Notes: generated from the letters alone by a model not told the origin. A DNA stretch of 64,000 nt from Thiohalocapsa halophila (GCF_016583825.1 NZ_NRRV01000013.1:1-64000); one strand, 5' to 3'; numbered from the stretch's first letter, positions 35,603 to 44,749 are shown. Made by a program: numbers and translations.

Positions 35603-37081
35603 TCAGGCGGGCGCGCTGGTGGCGGCTGTCGCCTCGGCGCGCTCGCTCTCGGTCTCGGCCGGGCCCTGCCGGGGGGCACCCGCCAGGTGCGCGCGAATCT
35701 GCGCATCCGACAGCCTTGTGAGCTCCTGCTCCGGCAGCCCGCGCAGGGCCTGCCAGCCCGCCTCCATGCTCTGGTGGAGGCTGCGGCGCCCGTCTTGGGC
35801 GATGACCTCGGTCTCGAAGCGCTCACCGAAGGCGAGATACAGCCGGTCCGTCTCCGACAGCCCCTCCTCGCCCACGACGCTCGCCAGGATGCGGGTCTGC
35901 TGCGCCTGGGCATAGGCGGCATAGAGCTGGGCCGCCAGCGCCGGGTGGTCCGGATCCGTGAGCCCCTTGCCGGTGCCGTCCTTCATCAATCGGGACAGAC
36001 TCGGCAGCACCTTGATGGGCGGATACAGGTCGCGGCGGTGCAGCTCCCGGTCCAGCACCAGCTGACCCTCGGTGATGTAGCCGGTGAGGTCCGGAATAGG
36101 ATGGGTGATGTCGTCGTTGGGCATGGTGAGGATGGGCACCTGGGTCACGGAGCCCGCCTGGCCGCGGATGCGCCCGGCACGCTCGTACAGGGTCGCTAGG
36201 TCCGAGTACATGTAGCCCGGGTAGCCCTTGCGGCTCGGCACCTCGCCGCGGCTCGCCGAGACCTCCCGCAGCGCCTCGCAGTAATTGGTGAGGTCGGTGA
36301 GGATCACCAGCACATGCTTGCCTTCCTCGAAGGCCAGGTACTCGGCGGCGGTGAGGGCGAAGCGCGGCGTCAGCAGACGCTGGGCGCTGGCATCGGAGGC
36401 CAGGTTCAGAAACAGCACCGTGCGCGCCAGCGCCCCGCTCTGCTCAAGCGAGCTGCGGAAGAACTCGGCGCTGCCGTGGGGAATGCCGATGCCGGCGAAG
36501 ACGATGGCGAAGTCCTCATCGCCGCGGGCATCCGCCGCGCCGCGCTCGCGCTGCGCCCCCGGCAGCCGGGCGTTGCAGGCGATGTCCACGGCGATGCGAT
36601 CATGCGGCAGCCCGCCGCCGGAGAAGAGCGGCAGCTTCTGCCCGCGCACCAGGGCGTTCATCAGGTCGATGGCCGTGAAGCCCGTCTCCAGGAACTCGCT
36701 CGGCGCCTGCCGGGCGGAGGGCTTGAGCGGCAGCCCGTCGACGCGAAACGCCTGCTGCGCCGCCAGCGGCGGCCCGCCGTCCAGGGGCTTGCCGACGCCG
36801 TTGAAGATCCGGCCCAAGAGGCCCGGCCCGACGTGGAAGCGCAGCGGCTCGCCGAAGAAGCGCACCCGTGTGCCGTCGATGCGAAGGCCGGCCGTGTCGT
36901 CCAGCATCTCCACCGTGACGCTGTCCTCATCCAGCGCCGCGATGCGCCCAAGGCGCACGGCACCGCCCGCGTCTTCCACCTCCACGGCCTCGTTCAGGCC
37001 CACGTCCACGCTGCGCTGCAGGAACAACAGCGGCCCGTCCACCCGGTTGGCAATGTCTTCGCCTGTGAGTCTTGCGTACAT
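35603..37081 (-). CDS. ntpB: V/A-type ATPase subunit B (system 1)
   Basis: The 492-residue non-catalytic subunit of the ATPase head has family motifs GRIFNGVGKPLDGGPP, ETGFTAIDLMNALVRGQKLPLFSGGGLPHDR, and SRKGYPGYMYSDLATLYERAGR, which contains the arginine finger region. As expected for B it lacks a classic P-loop. The C-terminus has a short Ala/Glu-rich extension. In other bacteria B directly follows A, but here A lies 12.8 kb away on the same strand. The spacer upstream holds six 7-bp repeats. A separate promoter is therefore needed unless transcripts cross the insertion. Confidence 0.94.
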   Translation of the reverse strand: MYARLTGEDIANRVDGPLLFLQRSVDVGLNEAVEVEDAGGAVRLGRIAALDEDSVTVEMLDDTAGLRIDGTRVRFFGEPLRFHVGPGLLGRIFNGVGKPLDGGPPLAAQQAFRVDGLPLKPSARQAPSEFLETGFTAIDLMNALVRGQKLPLFSGGGLPHDRIAVDIACNARLPGAQRERGAADARGDEDFAIVFAGIGIPHGSAEFFRSSLEQSGALARTVLFLNLASDASAQRLLTPRFALTAAEYLAFEEGKHVLVILTDLTNYCEALREVSASRGEVPSRKGYPGYMYSDLATLYERAGRIRGQAGSVTQVPILTMPNDDITHPIPDLTGYITEGQLVLDRELHRRDLYPPIKVLPSLSRLMKDGTGKGLTDPDHPALAAQLYAAYAQAQQTRILASVVGEEGLSETDRLYLAFGERFETEVIAQDGRRSLHQSMEAGWQALRGLPEQELTRLSDAQIRAHLAGAPRQGPAETESERAEATAATSAPA

Positions 37082-37099
37082 GGGGAGTCCAATCGTGCC

Positions 37100-37141
37100 T
37101 GGTGCGTAGTGCGTGGTGCGCGGTGCGCGGTGCGCGGTGCG
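37100..37141. repeat. heptamer tandem repeat NGGTGCG, six copies
   Basis: Six units in strict 7-bp register: TGGTGCG, TAGTGCG, TGGTGCG, then CGGTGCG three times. They start 19 bp upstream of the V-ATPase B start codon. The same period, with other sequences, is found in the F-E and E-A spacers of ATPase system 2. Confidence 0.85.
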
Positions 37142-38055
37142 GGGCCTGGCCTACCCTCCTCACCGTGTGAGATCTTTATGTCCCGTAGAGTTACAGCGTA
37201 GCCCATTGCCGAGGCACCGACCGTGACAGGCACCACGTGCACCAGCGCGACGCGCAGCCGGTCGCACGCTCCCCGCGGTGGGCTCAACGTCCAACCCTGC
37301 GGACGCGGCACAGGCGCTGGGAGTCGTCGCGGCAAGGATGCCGCTCCCACAAGGGCACCGCCACTCAGACACTTGTCCCGCGAGGGCTCCGCATCGGACA
37401 TCAACCGCGCGCGGCGGAAGGGCGGCTCAGGCATCAACAATCAGCGGTGTCCGGAGATTGAAGGCAAAGGCTGGACCGGGCGCCCCGACGCGCGCGTGTC
37501 TCGGCGGCAGGCTTGCGCTTCGCCCCAGGCTAACCGGCCACCGCGCCGAGCTGTCTGTAAACATTTGTGAAGCGATGGTCCCGCCGGGATAGCCGCGCTG
37601 CCAGCCCGGAAGTACAACGGGGGCGCTGGCAGCTCGCTCGGATTTTCGCCGCGATTTCAACCATCGCGCCACCATTGCTCCGGGGTGGTGACCGTCCGAC
37701 TGTGCGCCCACGCCACAGGAATTAGGTCAGGGTTTGCCTCAGGCCGGGAGGAGTAGTAGGCACTATGCCGCCCTTGCCACAACCACTGATGTTTGGTTTC
37801 CTTGCGGCGGTCTGAGCCAACGCCGAGGCGGGTGCGGGCGGGAGAGCGGCATACAGTGCTGATCCGGTCTCCGCAGGGTGGCAGCCACGGCCACACCTGG
37901 GTTGGCGTTACAGTCGACGCACTTACGTGCTCGAGTGTCAGCCACATCGGCAGACCCACCAGGCCGCATTGCAAATCCTGCCCAGTCGAAGACGAGCCGC
38001 TCGGACTGCCCGACACCACCCGCTTCAATTGCCGACGCAACCGAGGACCGCAGCC
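37142..38055. other. 0.9-kb accessory spacer with dispersed repeats
   Basis: No convincing gene was found. The sequence at 37221-37312 is a near-copy of 45831-45930 (shared CACCACGTGCACC, CGGTGGGCTCAACGTCCAAC). Directly after it, 37313-37350 is an inverted partial copy of the 88-bp REP unit (GCGGCAAGGATGCCGCTCCC). The remainder up to the PEP-CTERM gene holds only short frames without family features. An AT-rich patch at 37170-37195 on the minus strand could contain the B/D promoter. Confidence 0.6.
37221..37322 (+). repeat. dispersed direct repeat, copy 1
   Basis: A roughly 95-bp segment near-identical to 45831-45932 in the same orientation, including GTGCACCAGCGCGACG and CGCGGTGGGCTCAACGTCC. 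The two copies lie 8.6 kb apart and bracket most of the accessory genes inserted between V-ATPase A and B. Confidence 0.75.
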
Positions 38056-38751
38056 ATGCAGCAGTCAGATCCCACAGACGGCAGCCGCCTGACAACGACC
38101 CTTGCCCGCTATTCCGCGCTCGCGGCCACCGCCGCGGTCCCCGCCGCCAACGCCGCCATCGTCACCGGCAGCGTCAACGACACCGTCGGCGTGGGGGGCA
38201 CGGGCACCGAGGCCCCGTCCGGCAAGACGTTCCTGTCCGTCGACATCACCGACGAGCTGGGGCTGACGACGCTCACGGACATCTCTTTCAATTCTTCCAC
38301 CAGCTACCTCTTCATTTACGGCGCGAACTTTCGAAACTTTTCGTACACAAATAGCTTTGGCGGCTATCGGGGCCTCGCCGGCGAGACTTGGGATATGATC
38401 GGCACCACCACGGCCGGCTTCGGTGACGTGAACTTCAGCAACTTCCAAGCCGGCACGGGCTACGACCCGGCGGGCTGGAACAACGGCGGCTTCCTCGCCT
38501 TCCGCTTCGACAACGCCGGCACCGACAACTACGGCTGGATGCGCCTCGAGGGCTTTATCACCGGCCCCACCAGCGGCTATGTCGAGGTCGTCGACTGGGG
38601 CTACGACGACACCGGCGCCAAGATCGAGATGGGTGCCACCGGCGTTCCGGCGCCGTCCACCGGCCTGCTGGCCCTCGCCGGCGGCTTCCCGGCCGTTGCC
38701 GCCTATCGCCGGCGCAAGCGCAAGGAGCGCGAGGCACAGGCCGCGGCCTGA
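38056..38751 (+). CDS. PEP-CTERM-like exported protein
   Basis: The 231-residue protein has a weakly hydrophobic N-terminus (YSALAATAAVPAANAAIV, probable signal). A beta-rich body follows with Gly, Asn and Tyr (YLFIYGANFRNFSYTNSFG). The C-terminal sorting signal is VPAPSTGLLALAGG, a hydrophobic stretch and RRRKRKERE. This matches the PEP-CTERM layout, although the usual Glu in VPEP is Ala here. Such proteins are processed by exosortase (EpsH-type), often with extracellular polysaccharide. No exosortase gene is in the window. It precedes the sulfotransferase fusion by about 300 bp. Confidence 0.75.
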   Translation: MQQSDPTDGSRLTTTLARYSALAATAAVPAANAAIVTGSVNDTVGVGGTGTEAPSGKTFLSVDITDELGLTTLTDISFNSSTSYLFIYGANFRNFSYTNSFGGYRGLAGETWDMIGTTTAGFGDVNFSNFQAGTGYDPAGWNNGGFLAFRFDNAGTDNYGWMRLEGFITGPTSGYVEVVDWGYDDTGAKIEMGATGVPAPSTGLLALAGGFPAVAAYRRRKRKEREAQAAA

Positions 38752-39047
38752 TCCTTCCCGCGAGCCCAGCGACGACGCCCGCGCCATGACCAACGGCCCG
38801 GGCGTTGCCCCGCGCATCAGACCCGGTACGCCGACGCCGCTTGACCTCGGGCCGATCCGCGCTCGATATCACGGGGCCAGTGACCGCACCGGCCCCTGCT
38901 GCGCCGGCGCGCGCCCAGCCCGCCGGCGCTGCCCCGTCGGTACCGATGCCCATACCCCATGCCCGCGCCGTCGACGCCCGGAGCATTGCATCGGCGGCCG
39001 GCACGGCCGGCCGCTGCGCACGCCTGACTGACCCCATCGAGCCGCTG

Positions 39048-41936
39048 ATGCCTGCCACAAGCCCCGCCCGCGCCAAGCGCAAGGTCCTGTTGATCGGCTG
39101 GGACGCCGCCGACTGGAAGGTCATCCACCCGCTGATGAACCAGGGCAAGATGCCGAACCTGGCGCGTCTCGTCGAGCGCGGCGCCATGGGCAACCTGATG
39201 ACGCTGCGCCCGGTGCTGTCGCCGATGCTGTGGACCTCCATCGCCACCGGCAAGCGGCCCTACAAGCACGGCGTGCTGGGCTTTCAGGAGGTGACCCCGG
39301 ACGGCAGCGCCGTGCAGCCGGTCTCGCAGCGCTCGCGCCGCACCAAGGCGCTGTGGAACATCCTCAATCAACAGGGCCTGCGCTCCCTCGTCGTCGGCTG
39401 GTGGCCGAGCTGGCCGGCGGAGCCCATCGACGGCGTCATGGTCTCGAACCACTTCCAGCGCGCGGTGGGTCCGCTGGACCAGCCCTGGCCCATGCCGCCG
39501 GGCACCGTGCACCCGCCGCATCTCACCGAGACCCTGGCGGGGCTGCGCTTCCACCCGAGCGAGCTGGAGCCGTCGCAGGTGCTGCCGTTCGTGCCCAAGG
39601 CCCTGGAGATCGACCAGGACAAGGATCGGCGCCTGGCCGCCGTGATGAAGGTGCTGGCCGAGTGCACCTCCGTCCACAACGCCGCCACCTGGCTCATGGC
39701 CCACGAGGACTGGGACCTGTGCGCCGTCTATTACGACGCCATCGACCACTTCAGCCATGGCTTCATGAAGTACCACCCGCCGCGGCGCGAGCACATCCCG
39801 GAAGCCGACTTCAACCTCTACCACGGCGTCGTCGAGGCGGCCTACCGCTTCCACGACATGATGCTCGGCACCCTGCTGGACCTGGCCGGCCCCGAGACCA
39901 CGGTGGGGATCTGCTCCGACCACGGCTTCCACCCGGACGCCCTGCGGCCGGTGCGCCTGCCCAAGGAGCCCGCCGGCCCGGCGGCGGAGCACCGCGAGCT
40001 GGGCATGCTGGCCATGGCCGGCCCCGGTGTCGTGCAGGATCAGCTCATCTACGGCGCCAGCCTGCTGGACGTGACGCCGACCATCCTGAGCCTGTTGGGG
40101 CTGCCCTGCGGCGCGGACATGGACGGCAAGCCCCTGGTGCAGGCGCTCACCGAGCCGGGTCCGCTGGAGCGCATCCCGAGCTGGGACGCGGTGAGCGGCA
40201 ACGACGCGCGCCTGCGAGAGACCGAGCAGTTCAACCCCATCGCCGCCAAGGCCGCGCTGGACCAGCTCGTCGCCCTGGGCTACATCGAGCCGCCCGGCGA
40301 CGACGCGGCGGCGGCGGTGCAGCGCACCGAGCGTGAGCTGCGCTACAACCTGGCGCGCTCGTACATCGACGGCGGGCTGCAGCGCAAGGCGCTGCCGCTG
40401 CTGGAGGCGCTGTATCGGGACGCCCCGGATCAATACCGCTACGGCATCCAGCTCGGCCTGTGCCACCGCAGCCTGGGGGAGGCCGACGCGCTGCTGGATC
40501 TGGTCGAGCGCCTCTCCGCGCACCGGCGCGCCGCCGCCGACGACGCCCGCGAGCAGATCGCCCGCCTGCGCCGCGACCAGGGCATCGCCGACGACGACAC
40601 GCAGACGCCGCTGGACCCCGAGCGCCTGTCCGACGATGACAAGGGGCAGCTCGAGGACTGGCGCACGCTGGCCCGGCTCAACCTCGGCGAGCTCGACTAT
40701 CTGCGCGGCTGGGCGCTCGGCGCCAAGGGCCTGCACCGCGAGGCCCTGGAGGTCCTGGAGCGAGCCCGGCAGGGCGCACCGCGCCGGCCCATGCTGCAGA
40801 CCCTGATCGGGGAGACCCACCTTGCGCTGCGCGACTGGCGCGCCGCGGAGCAGGCCTTCGACGCCGCCCTCGACATCGACGACCTGAGCCCCCAGGCGCA
40901 CCTTGGTCTGGCCATCGCGCTGCTGCATCAGGGTCGCACCGAGCGCGCGGCGGAGCTGGCCCTGGAGACCATCTGGCTGCGCTTCCACTACCCCATGGCC
41001 CACTATGTGCTTGGGCTCGCGCTGGTGCGCCTGGGCGAGCCGCGCCGCGCCGAGGAGGCCTGGCGCACCGCGGTGACCCAGGCGCCGGGCTTCACCCGCG
41101 CCCATCGGCTCCTGCTGTGGCTCTACCGGCGCCTGTTGTCGGATCCGCAGAAGGCCGCGGAGCAGCAGGCACAGCTGGCAATGGCGCGTTGCCGGCGGCG
41201 CAGCACCGCGCCGCCGGCGAGCGCCGAATCGCAGGGCGCCGATCCGGCGTCCAGCCACGGCCCGGCCGTCCCGGCGGTCGCCGTCCACGATGGACAAGGC
41301 ACTGACGATGCCGGCAGCTTCGATGACCAGGACTGCATCGTCGTGGTCTCCGGCCTGCCCCGCTCCGGCACCTCGATGATGATGCAGATGCTCGCCGCCG
41401 GCGGCCTGCCGATCCTGACCGACGGCCGCCGCGAGGCCGACGCGAGCAACCCGCGCGGCTACTATGAGCTGGAGGCGGCCACCCGACTGCGCACCGACGC
41501 TGCCTGGCTCGCCGACGCCCACAACAAGGGCGTGAAGATCGTCGCCCAGCTGCTGCCGTTCCTGCCGGCGGGTCACAGCTACCGCGTGATCCTGATGGAG
41601 CGGGACCTCGAAGAGGTGCTGACTTCGCAGCACCGCATGCTGGCGCGCAAAGACAATGGACAGACGCCCACAGCGGCGGCGGACCTGGGCAGCGCCTTCA
41701 CGCGCCAGCTGAGCCAGGTCCGCGCCTGGCTGGCCGCGCAGCCCCATATCCGCACGCTGCAGGTCGACCATGCCGAGGTCATTGCCGAGCCGCGGCGCGC
41801 CGGCGCCCGTATCGCGGCCTTCCTCGGCCGCGACCTAGACAGCGATGCGATGGCCGACGCAGTGGATACCGGGCTCTACCGCGAACGGCAATCCCTCGGG
41901 GCGACCCGAGGCTCAGCATCGGACCCCGCCGGGTGA
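39048..41936 (+). CDS. phosphodiesterase/alkaline phosphatase-TPR-sulfotransferase fusion
   Basis: This 962-residue protein has three domains. Residues 1-400 are an alkaline-phosphatase-superfamily hydrolase (VLLIGWDAADWKVIHPLMNQ metal site, SPMLWTSIATGKRPYKHGV with the nucleophile Thr/Ser, DAIDHFSHGF and CSDHGFH). Residues about 430-720 are TPR repeats (for example DWRAAEQAFDAALDIDDLSP). Residues 760-950 are a sulfotransferase fold with the PAPS-binding loop VVSGLPRSGTSMMMQ and ERDLEEVLTSQHRML. It has no signal peptide. It may cleave and add sulfate or phosphate groups on a glycan or protein. The ATG chosen drops an 81-residue low-complexity upstream extension. Confidence 0.85.
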   Translation: MPATSPARAKRKVLLIGWDAADWKVIHPLMNQGKMPNLARLVERGAMGNLMTLRPVLSPMLWTSIATGKRPYKHGVLGFQEVTPDGSAVQPVSQRSRRTKALWNILNQQGLRSLVVGWWPSWPAEPIDGVMVSNHFQRAVGPLDQPWPMPPGTVHPPHLTETLAGLRFHPSELEPSQVLPFVPKALEIDQDKDRRLAAVMKVLAECTSVHNAATWLMAHEDWDLCAVYYDAIDHFSHGFMKYHPPRREHIPEADFNLYHGVVEAAYRFHDMMLGTLLDLAGPETTVGICSDHGFHPDALRPVRLPKEPAGPAAEHRELGMLAMAGPGVVQDQLIYGASLLDVTPTILSLLGLPCGADMDGKPLVQALTEPGPLERIPSWDAVSGNDARLRETEQFNPIAAKAALDQLVALGYIEPPGDDAAAAVQRTERELRYNLARSYIDGGLQRKALPLLEALYRDAPDQYRYGIQLGLCHRSLGEADALLDLVERLSAHRRAAADDAREQIARLRRDQGIADDDTQTPLDPERLSDDDKGQLEDWRTLARLNLGELDYLRGWALGAKGLHREALEVLERARQGAPRRPMLQTLIGETHLALRDWRAAEQAFDAALDIDDLSPQAHLGLAIALLHQGRTERAAELALETIWLRFHYPMAHYVLGLALVRLGEPRRAEEAWRTAVTQAPGFTRAHRLLLWLYRRLLSDPQKAAEQQAQLAMARCRRRSTAPPASAESQGADPASSHGPAVPAVAVHDGQGTDDAGSFDDQDCIVVVSGLPRSGTSMMMQMLAAGGLPILTDGRREADASNPRGYYELEAATRLRTDAAWLADAHNKGVKIVAQLLPFLPAGHSYRVILMERDLEEVLTSQHRMLARKDNGQTPTAAADLGSAFTRQLSQVRAWLAAQPHIRTLQVDHAEVIAEPRRAGARIAAFLGRDLDSDAMADAVDTGLYRERQSLGATRGSASDPAG

Positions 41937-42360
41937 TGGACGGGCGCTTCAGTTGCGCCCGTCGGCCCATCACCCCGGCAATCTGCGGGTCTGCAGAGGC
42001 GACGCCGGCGGTGCCTCCGGGCGCACCGACGCCCGCGCCGGCGGCTGCCTGCGCGCGCCGCATCGATCCCGGACCTTCGCGGCGATCCCCGGTTGACAAG
42101 CCACGGGCCGCGGGGCCACGGGGCGCGGGGCCAGGTCTCACATTGCACACAAGCGGGGTGTGAGCGGGGGCTTGCTCACCTGTCCTGTTACATGTGAGAC
42201 GTGACCCCATTCCCTCGGTGACCCCATTCCCTCGGCCCCGATTTCTCCGCTGCGCGCGCGGTGCGACCTCCCCGGCTCGACCCCGGGGCGCCAGCGCCAG
42301 ATGGACGATCTCGGGCTTTGGTACGCTGCTGCCGACAGTCCATCCGGCTATCTACGCATC
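41937..42360. other. 424-bp spacer with MITE-like inverted repeat
   Basis: It contains the imperfect inverted repeat described at 42127-42208 and a 17-bp direct repeat, GTGACCCCATTCCCTCG (42201-42217 and 42218-42234). No gene was recognised. A promoter for the following toxin-antitoxin pair should be in the last 100 bp. Confidence 0.5.
42127..42208. mobile_element. MITE-like remnant with terminal inverted repeats
   Basis: GGGGCCAGGTCTCACAT (left) is matched in inverted form by ATGTGAGACGTGACCCC (right), 14 of 17 positions, about 48 bp apart. Sequences of the form TGGGGTCAGGTCT-CACAT are often seen at the edges of REP-associated transposase elements. A transposase gene is absent here. It is therefore a probable non-autonomous relic. 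Confidence 0.5.
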
Positions 42361-42603
42361 ATGCAGCTGACAATCTCCATCCCGGACGATCTCTATGCCA
42401 AGGCAGCCCATGAGGCCAAACAGTGCGGTTTGCCGACCGATCAGCTCTGCGCGCGCGTGCTGTCGGAGCATTTCCGCCGGATAGACGAGCAGACCGTCAC
42501 CGCTCGACTCGACGCCGTCTGCAGTTCAATCGATGCCCCTGATGCCGACGAGGCGTTCGCGCGTCGCGCCGCCCGCAAGACCGCAGCCAGCATTGACTGG
42601 TAG
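42361..42603 (+). CDS. antitoxin for MazF-like toxin
   Basis: The 80-residue protein starts MQLTISIPDDLYAKAAHEAK, an Arc/MetJ-like strand-helix opening, followed by helices and an acidic C-terminal tail (APDADEAFARRAARKTAASIDW) suited to blocking a toxin. It is 8 bp upstream of the MazF-like gene. A longer frame begins at 42301, but those residues lack family character. This gene is not a frameshifted remnant like vapB at 43.75 kb. Confidence 0.8.
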   Translation: MQLTISIPDDLYAKAAHEAKQCGLPTDQLCARVLSEHFRRIDEQTVTARLDAVCSSIDAPDADEAFARRAARKTAASIDW

Positions 42604-42611
42604 GGGCCGGC

Positions 42612-42965
42612 ATGATTCAGCAGGGTCAGGTGTGGTGGACTGATTTGGCTGATCCTGTCGGTTCCGAACCGGGTTATCGTCGACCTGTCGTCGTTGTTCA
42701 ATGCGACGCCTTCAACGCCAGCCTGATCCGCACGGTGGTTTGCGTCGCGCTGACCAGCAATCTCAAGTGGGCCGACGCGCCGGGCAATGTCATCCTCGCA
42801 ACCGAGGAGACCGGCCTGACCAAGGACTCGGTGGCAAACGTCTCCCAGATCATGACCCTTGATCGCGATTCGCTCGATGAGTGCGTCGGCAGGCTGGCTC
42901 GCGCACGCCTCGATGCGATTCTGCGTGGCATCGACATGGTGCTTGGCCGCGGGTTTGTGCGATGA
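42612..42965 (+). CDS. MazF/PemK-family mRNA interferase toxin
   Basis: The 117-residue toxin shows the MazF core: MIQQGQVWWTDL at the N-terminus, the active-site loop GSEPGYRRPVVVVQCDAFN, then TVVCVALTSNLKWADAPGNV and KDSVANVSQIMTLDRDSL. It cleaves single-stranded mRNA at short motifs unless bound by its antitoxin. The gene appears intact and follows its antitoxin by 8 bp. It is the first of several toxin-antitoxin genes or remnants between 42.3 and 45.0 kb. Confidence 0.92.
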   Translation: MIQQGQVWWTDLADPVGSEPGYRRPVVVVQCDAFNASLIRTVVCVALTSNLKWADAPGNVILATEETGLTKDSVANVSQIMTLDRDSLDECVGRLARARLDAILRGIDMVLGRGFVR

Positions 42966-43102
42966 GCCGCTTTGCGGCACCGGGTCGTAGGTTCGGGACG
43001 TTGGCGCGTTGTCGTACGGGATGATTGCATCTTGATCCCGCACGGCCCGGACCGACAAGCGGCTGAAGTATGCCGATTTCGTGGACATCTATGCCGACCT
43101 AA

Positions 43103-43684
43103 CCAACGCACGCCCAAGTCCACCCGCGCCCGGCCCGGCGCAGCCTGTATGAGCAGCTGGAAGCACTGCCCGCCGGGCTGATCGGCGAAATCCTCGACGG
43201 CCAGCTCCACACCCAGCCGCGCCGGACGGGCATCCACGCCTTGGCGGCGGCGGTCGTAAGCGGCGAGCTGTACGGCCCCTTCCAGCGCGGCCGCGGTGGC
43301 CCCGGCGGCTGGTGGATATTGCCGGAGCCGGAGCTGCACTTCCTGCGGGACATGGAAGTGGACGTGCCGGACCTGGCCGGCTGGCGGCGCGAGCGCATGC
43401 CGCGGGTGCCGGCGGGCCACCGCTTCGAGATCGTGCCCGATTGGATCTGCGAGATCCTCTCGCCGTCCACACAGAGCAAGGACCGGGAGATCAAGCTGCC
43501 CATCTATGCCCGCTTCGGTGTGCCCTACGCCTGGCTCATCGACCCCGTCGCACGCCGCATCGAGACCTGCCGCCTCACCAACGGCGCCTGGCAGGACACC
43601 GGCACCTTCACCGGCGTCCTGCACCAACGCATCCCGCCCTTCGATGCCGCCGCCATTGATCTTGCGGCGCTGTGGGGGGCGTAG
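43103..43684 (+). pseudogene. Uma2 family (DUF820) endonuclease-like gene, start lost
   Basis: The reading frame encodes the Uma2 fold: SLYEQLEALPAGLIGEILDG, LHTQPRRTGIHALAAAVVSG, EPELHFLRDMEVDVPDLAGW, EIVPDWICEILSPSTQSKDR and YARFGVPYAWLIDP, with the catalytic Asp/Glu residues. However, in frame upstream there is a TAA at 43100-43102 and no ATG, GTG or TTG before the TTG at 43241. Starting there removes the first helices. The gene is thus 5'-truncated or uses an unusual start. A related-looking start peptide in the same frame (from about 43071) is cut by the TAA. Confidence 0.7.
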
Positions 43685-43748
43685 GTCAGGCCGAGCCGAC
43701 AGTGAGCCGATGCCGTGGCCGTATTGTGCGATCCGTAAGAGCCAGCCC

Positions 43749-43965
43749 ATGACCTCCGTCACCTTGTCCAGCAAGTTTCAGCTATCGATCCCAAAGCGGG
43801 TTCGCGATGAGATGCAGCTGAACGCCGGACGGCAGTTTGCAGTCATTCCTAAGACGGCACCATCGTGCTGATGCCCATCCGCTCTCTCGAATCGATGCGG
43901 GGCGCCCTCAAAGGCAAAGATCCGACCGGCTGGCGCGATCGCTCAGAACGTCTGGATCGCATTGA
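43749..43965 (+). pseudogene. vapB-type (AbrB-fold) antitoxin, frameshifted
   Basis: Translation begins TSVTLSSKFQLSIPKRVRDE, the swapped-hairpin DNA-binding domain of AbrB/VapB antitoxins, and runs to AVIPK. There, one base appears to be missing. The frame then ends in TPASC-like residues and a TGA, while in the next frame the expected continuation appears (TIVLMPIRSLESMRGALKGK). Restoring one G after AAG gives the usual PKDGTIVL sequence. The antitoxin is therefore inactive as written. A sequencing error is the alternative explanation. Confidence 0.75.
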
Positions 43966-43974
43966 AGGACCCCG

Positions 43975-44150
43975 GTCGACACCTGCGCCTGGATCGAGTG
44001 GCTCACCGACGTCGACCTCGCCGGACGGTTCGAGCCCTTCACAGCTCGCATTCGCCGACGCCGTCATCTACGCCACCGCCCGAGAGCATCAGGTGGAGCT
44101 CGTCACGGCCGACGACCATTTCGAAGGGCTACCCGGCGTGACCTATTTCA
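43975..44150 (+). pseudogene. vapC-type PIN toxin, internally deleted
   Basis: The start of a PIN domain (VDTCAWIEWLTDVDLAGRFE, with first catalytic Asp) is followed at about 44040 by a frame change. The end of a PIN domain then appears (QLAFADAVIYATAREHQVEL, then TADDHFEGLPGVTYFS, with the later Asp residues). Roughly the middle half is missing. The start codon is also not evident. The vapBC locus is therefore decayed in both partners, which avoids release of an active toxin. Confidence 0.75.
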
Positions 44151-44308
44151 GCAGGAGCCTGTGCCTCCGGCAGCGGGCCCGGCCGCGCCAGCCGCGCCGC
44201 GTGCTCCGCCGGCACGCCAATGTTGTTGATGGTCACGGCGCCATGCACCGTGCCGACGGCGGCGCCGCCGTTGCGGGCCTGGATGCTATGGGTCTGCTTG
44301 TCCGTCAT
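44129..44308 (-). pseudogene. possible fragment of a larger N-terminal domain
   Basis: This 59-codon minus-strand frame reads MTDKQTHSIQARNGGAAVG, TVHGAVTINNIG, then PAEHAARLARPG. The repeated strand pattern (GTVHGAVTI) resembles linker regions preceding NTPase domains in large signalling proteins. The frame ends early and overlaps the vapC remnant on the other strand. It may be a truncated gene start or chance. Confidence 0.25.
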
Positions 44309-44395
44309 GTGCCGTCTTGATCCGCTCCACGTGGGCTTGGGCGGGCTGCCGGAGCAGCTGCGGCAATGCGCCCCCAACGGCTGCGCGCTTCGGGG

Positions 44396-44749
44396 TCAGC
44401 TTTGTGAGGCGCTGCGCCCCAGCCCCTCGGCGAGATAGCTCGCCACCAGGGTGTTCATGCTGACGCCGTCCAGCCGGGCGCGGGCGGCGAGCCGGGCATG
44501 CAGGCTGCGCGGCACGCGGGTGACGAAACGGCCACTGAAGGCATCGCCCGGCTGTGGCACCTTGCGCCCTGCGGCTTGAACGGCGTCGAGCCAGGCCGCG
44601 ACGGCATCCTTGCCGTTCTCGATGGCCTCTTCCGGCGTGGCGCCGTCAGACAGGCAGCCCGGCAAATCCGGGAAAGCTATGAGCCAGCCGCCGCCTTCCT
44701 CCTCGGACAGCGGGCGCATCTCGAACGGGTACTTGGGCAGCTCGGTCAT
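44396..44749 (-). CDS. hicB: HicB antitoxin with ribbon-helix-helix domain
   Basis: The 117-residue antitoxin has the HicB N-terminal domain (YPFEMRPLSEEEGGGWLIAFPDLPGC, then SDGATPEEAIENGKDAVAAWL) and a C-terminal ribbon-helix-helix DNA-binding domain (SGRFVTRVPRSLHARLAARA, then SMNTLVASYLAEGL). This is the classic autoregulating HicB. It overlaps the upstream toxin gene by 4 nt (ATGA). The order toxin-antitoxin is the usual hicAB arrangement and differs from the locus at 23.8-24.2 kb. Confidence 0.92.
   Translation of the reverse strand: MTELPKYPFEMRPLSEEEGGGWLIAFPDLPGCLSDGATPEEAIENGKDAVAAWLDAVQAAGRKVPQPGDAFSGRFVTRVPRSLHARLAARARLDGVSMNTLVASYLAEGLGRSASQS

Noticed and set aside
35603..37081. 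B and D as part of a third, otherwise lost ATPase
   Set aside because: They have the same strand and the right order relative to system 1, which itself lacks B and D. A split operon is simpler, although phylogeny is needed.
37657..38040. 127-codon minus-strand frame before the PEP-CTERM gene
   Set aside because: No family features, an odd composition and no ribosome-binding site; it may be decayed DNA.
38817..41771. 984-codon minus-strand open frame
   Set aside because: It is antisense to the sulfotransferase fusion and has only low-complexity Gly/Gln/Val/Arg/His composition, a by-product of high GC at third positions.
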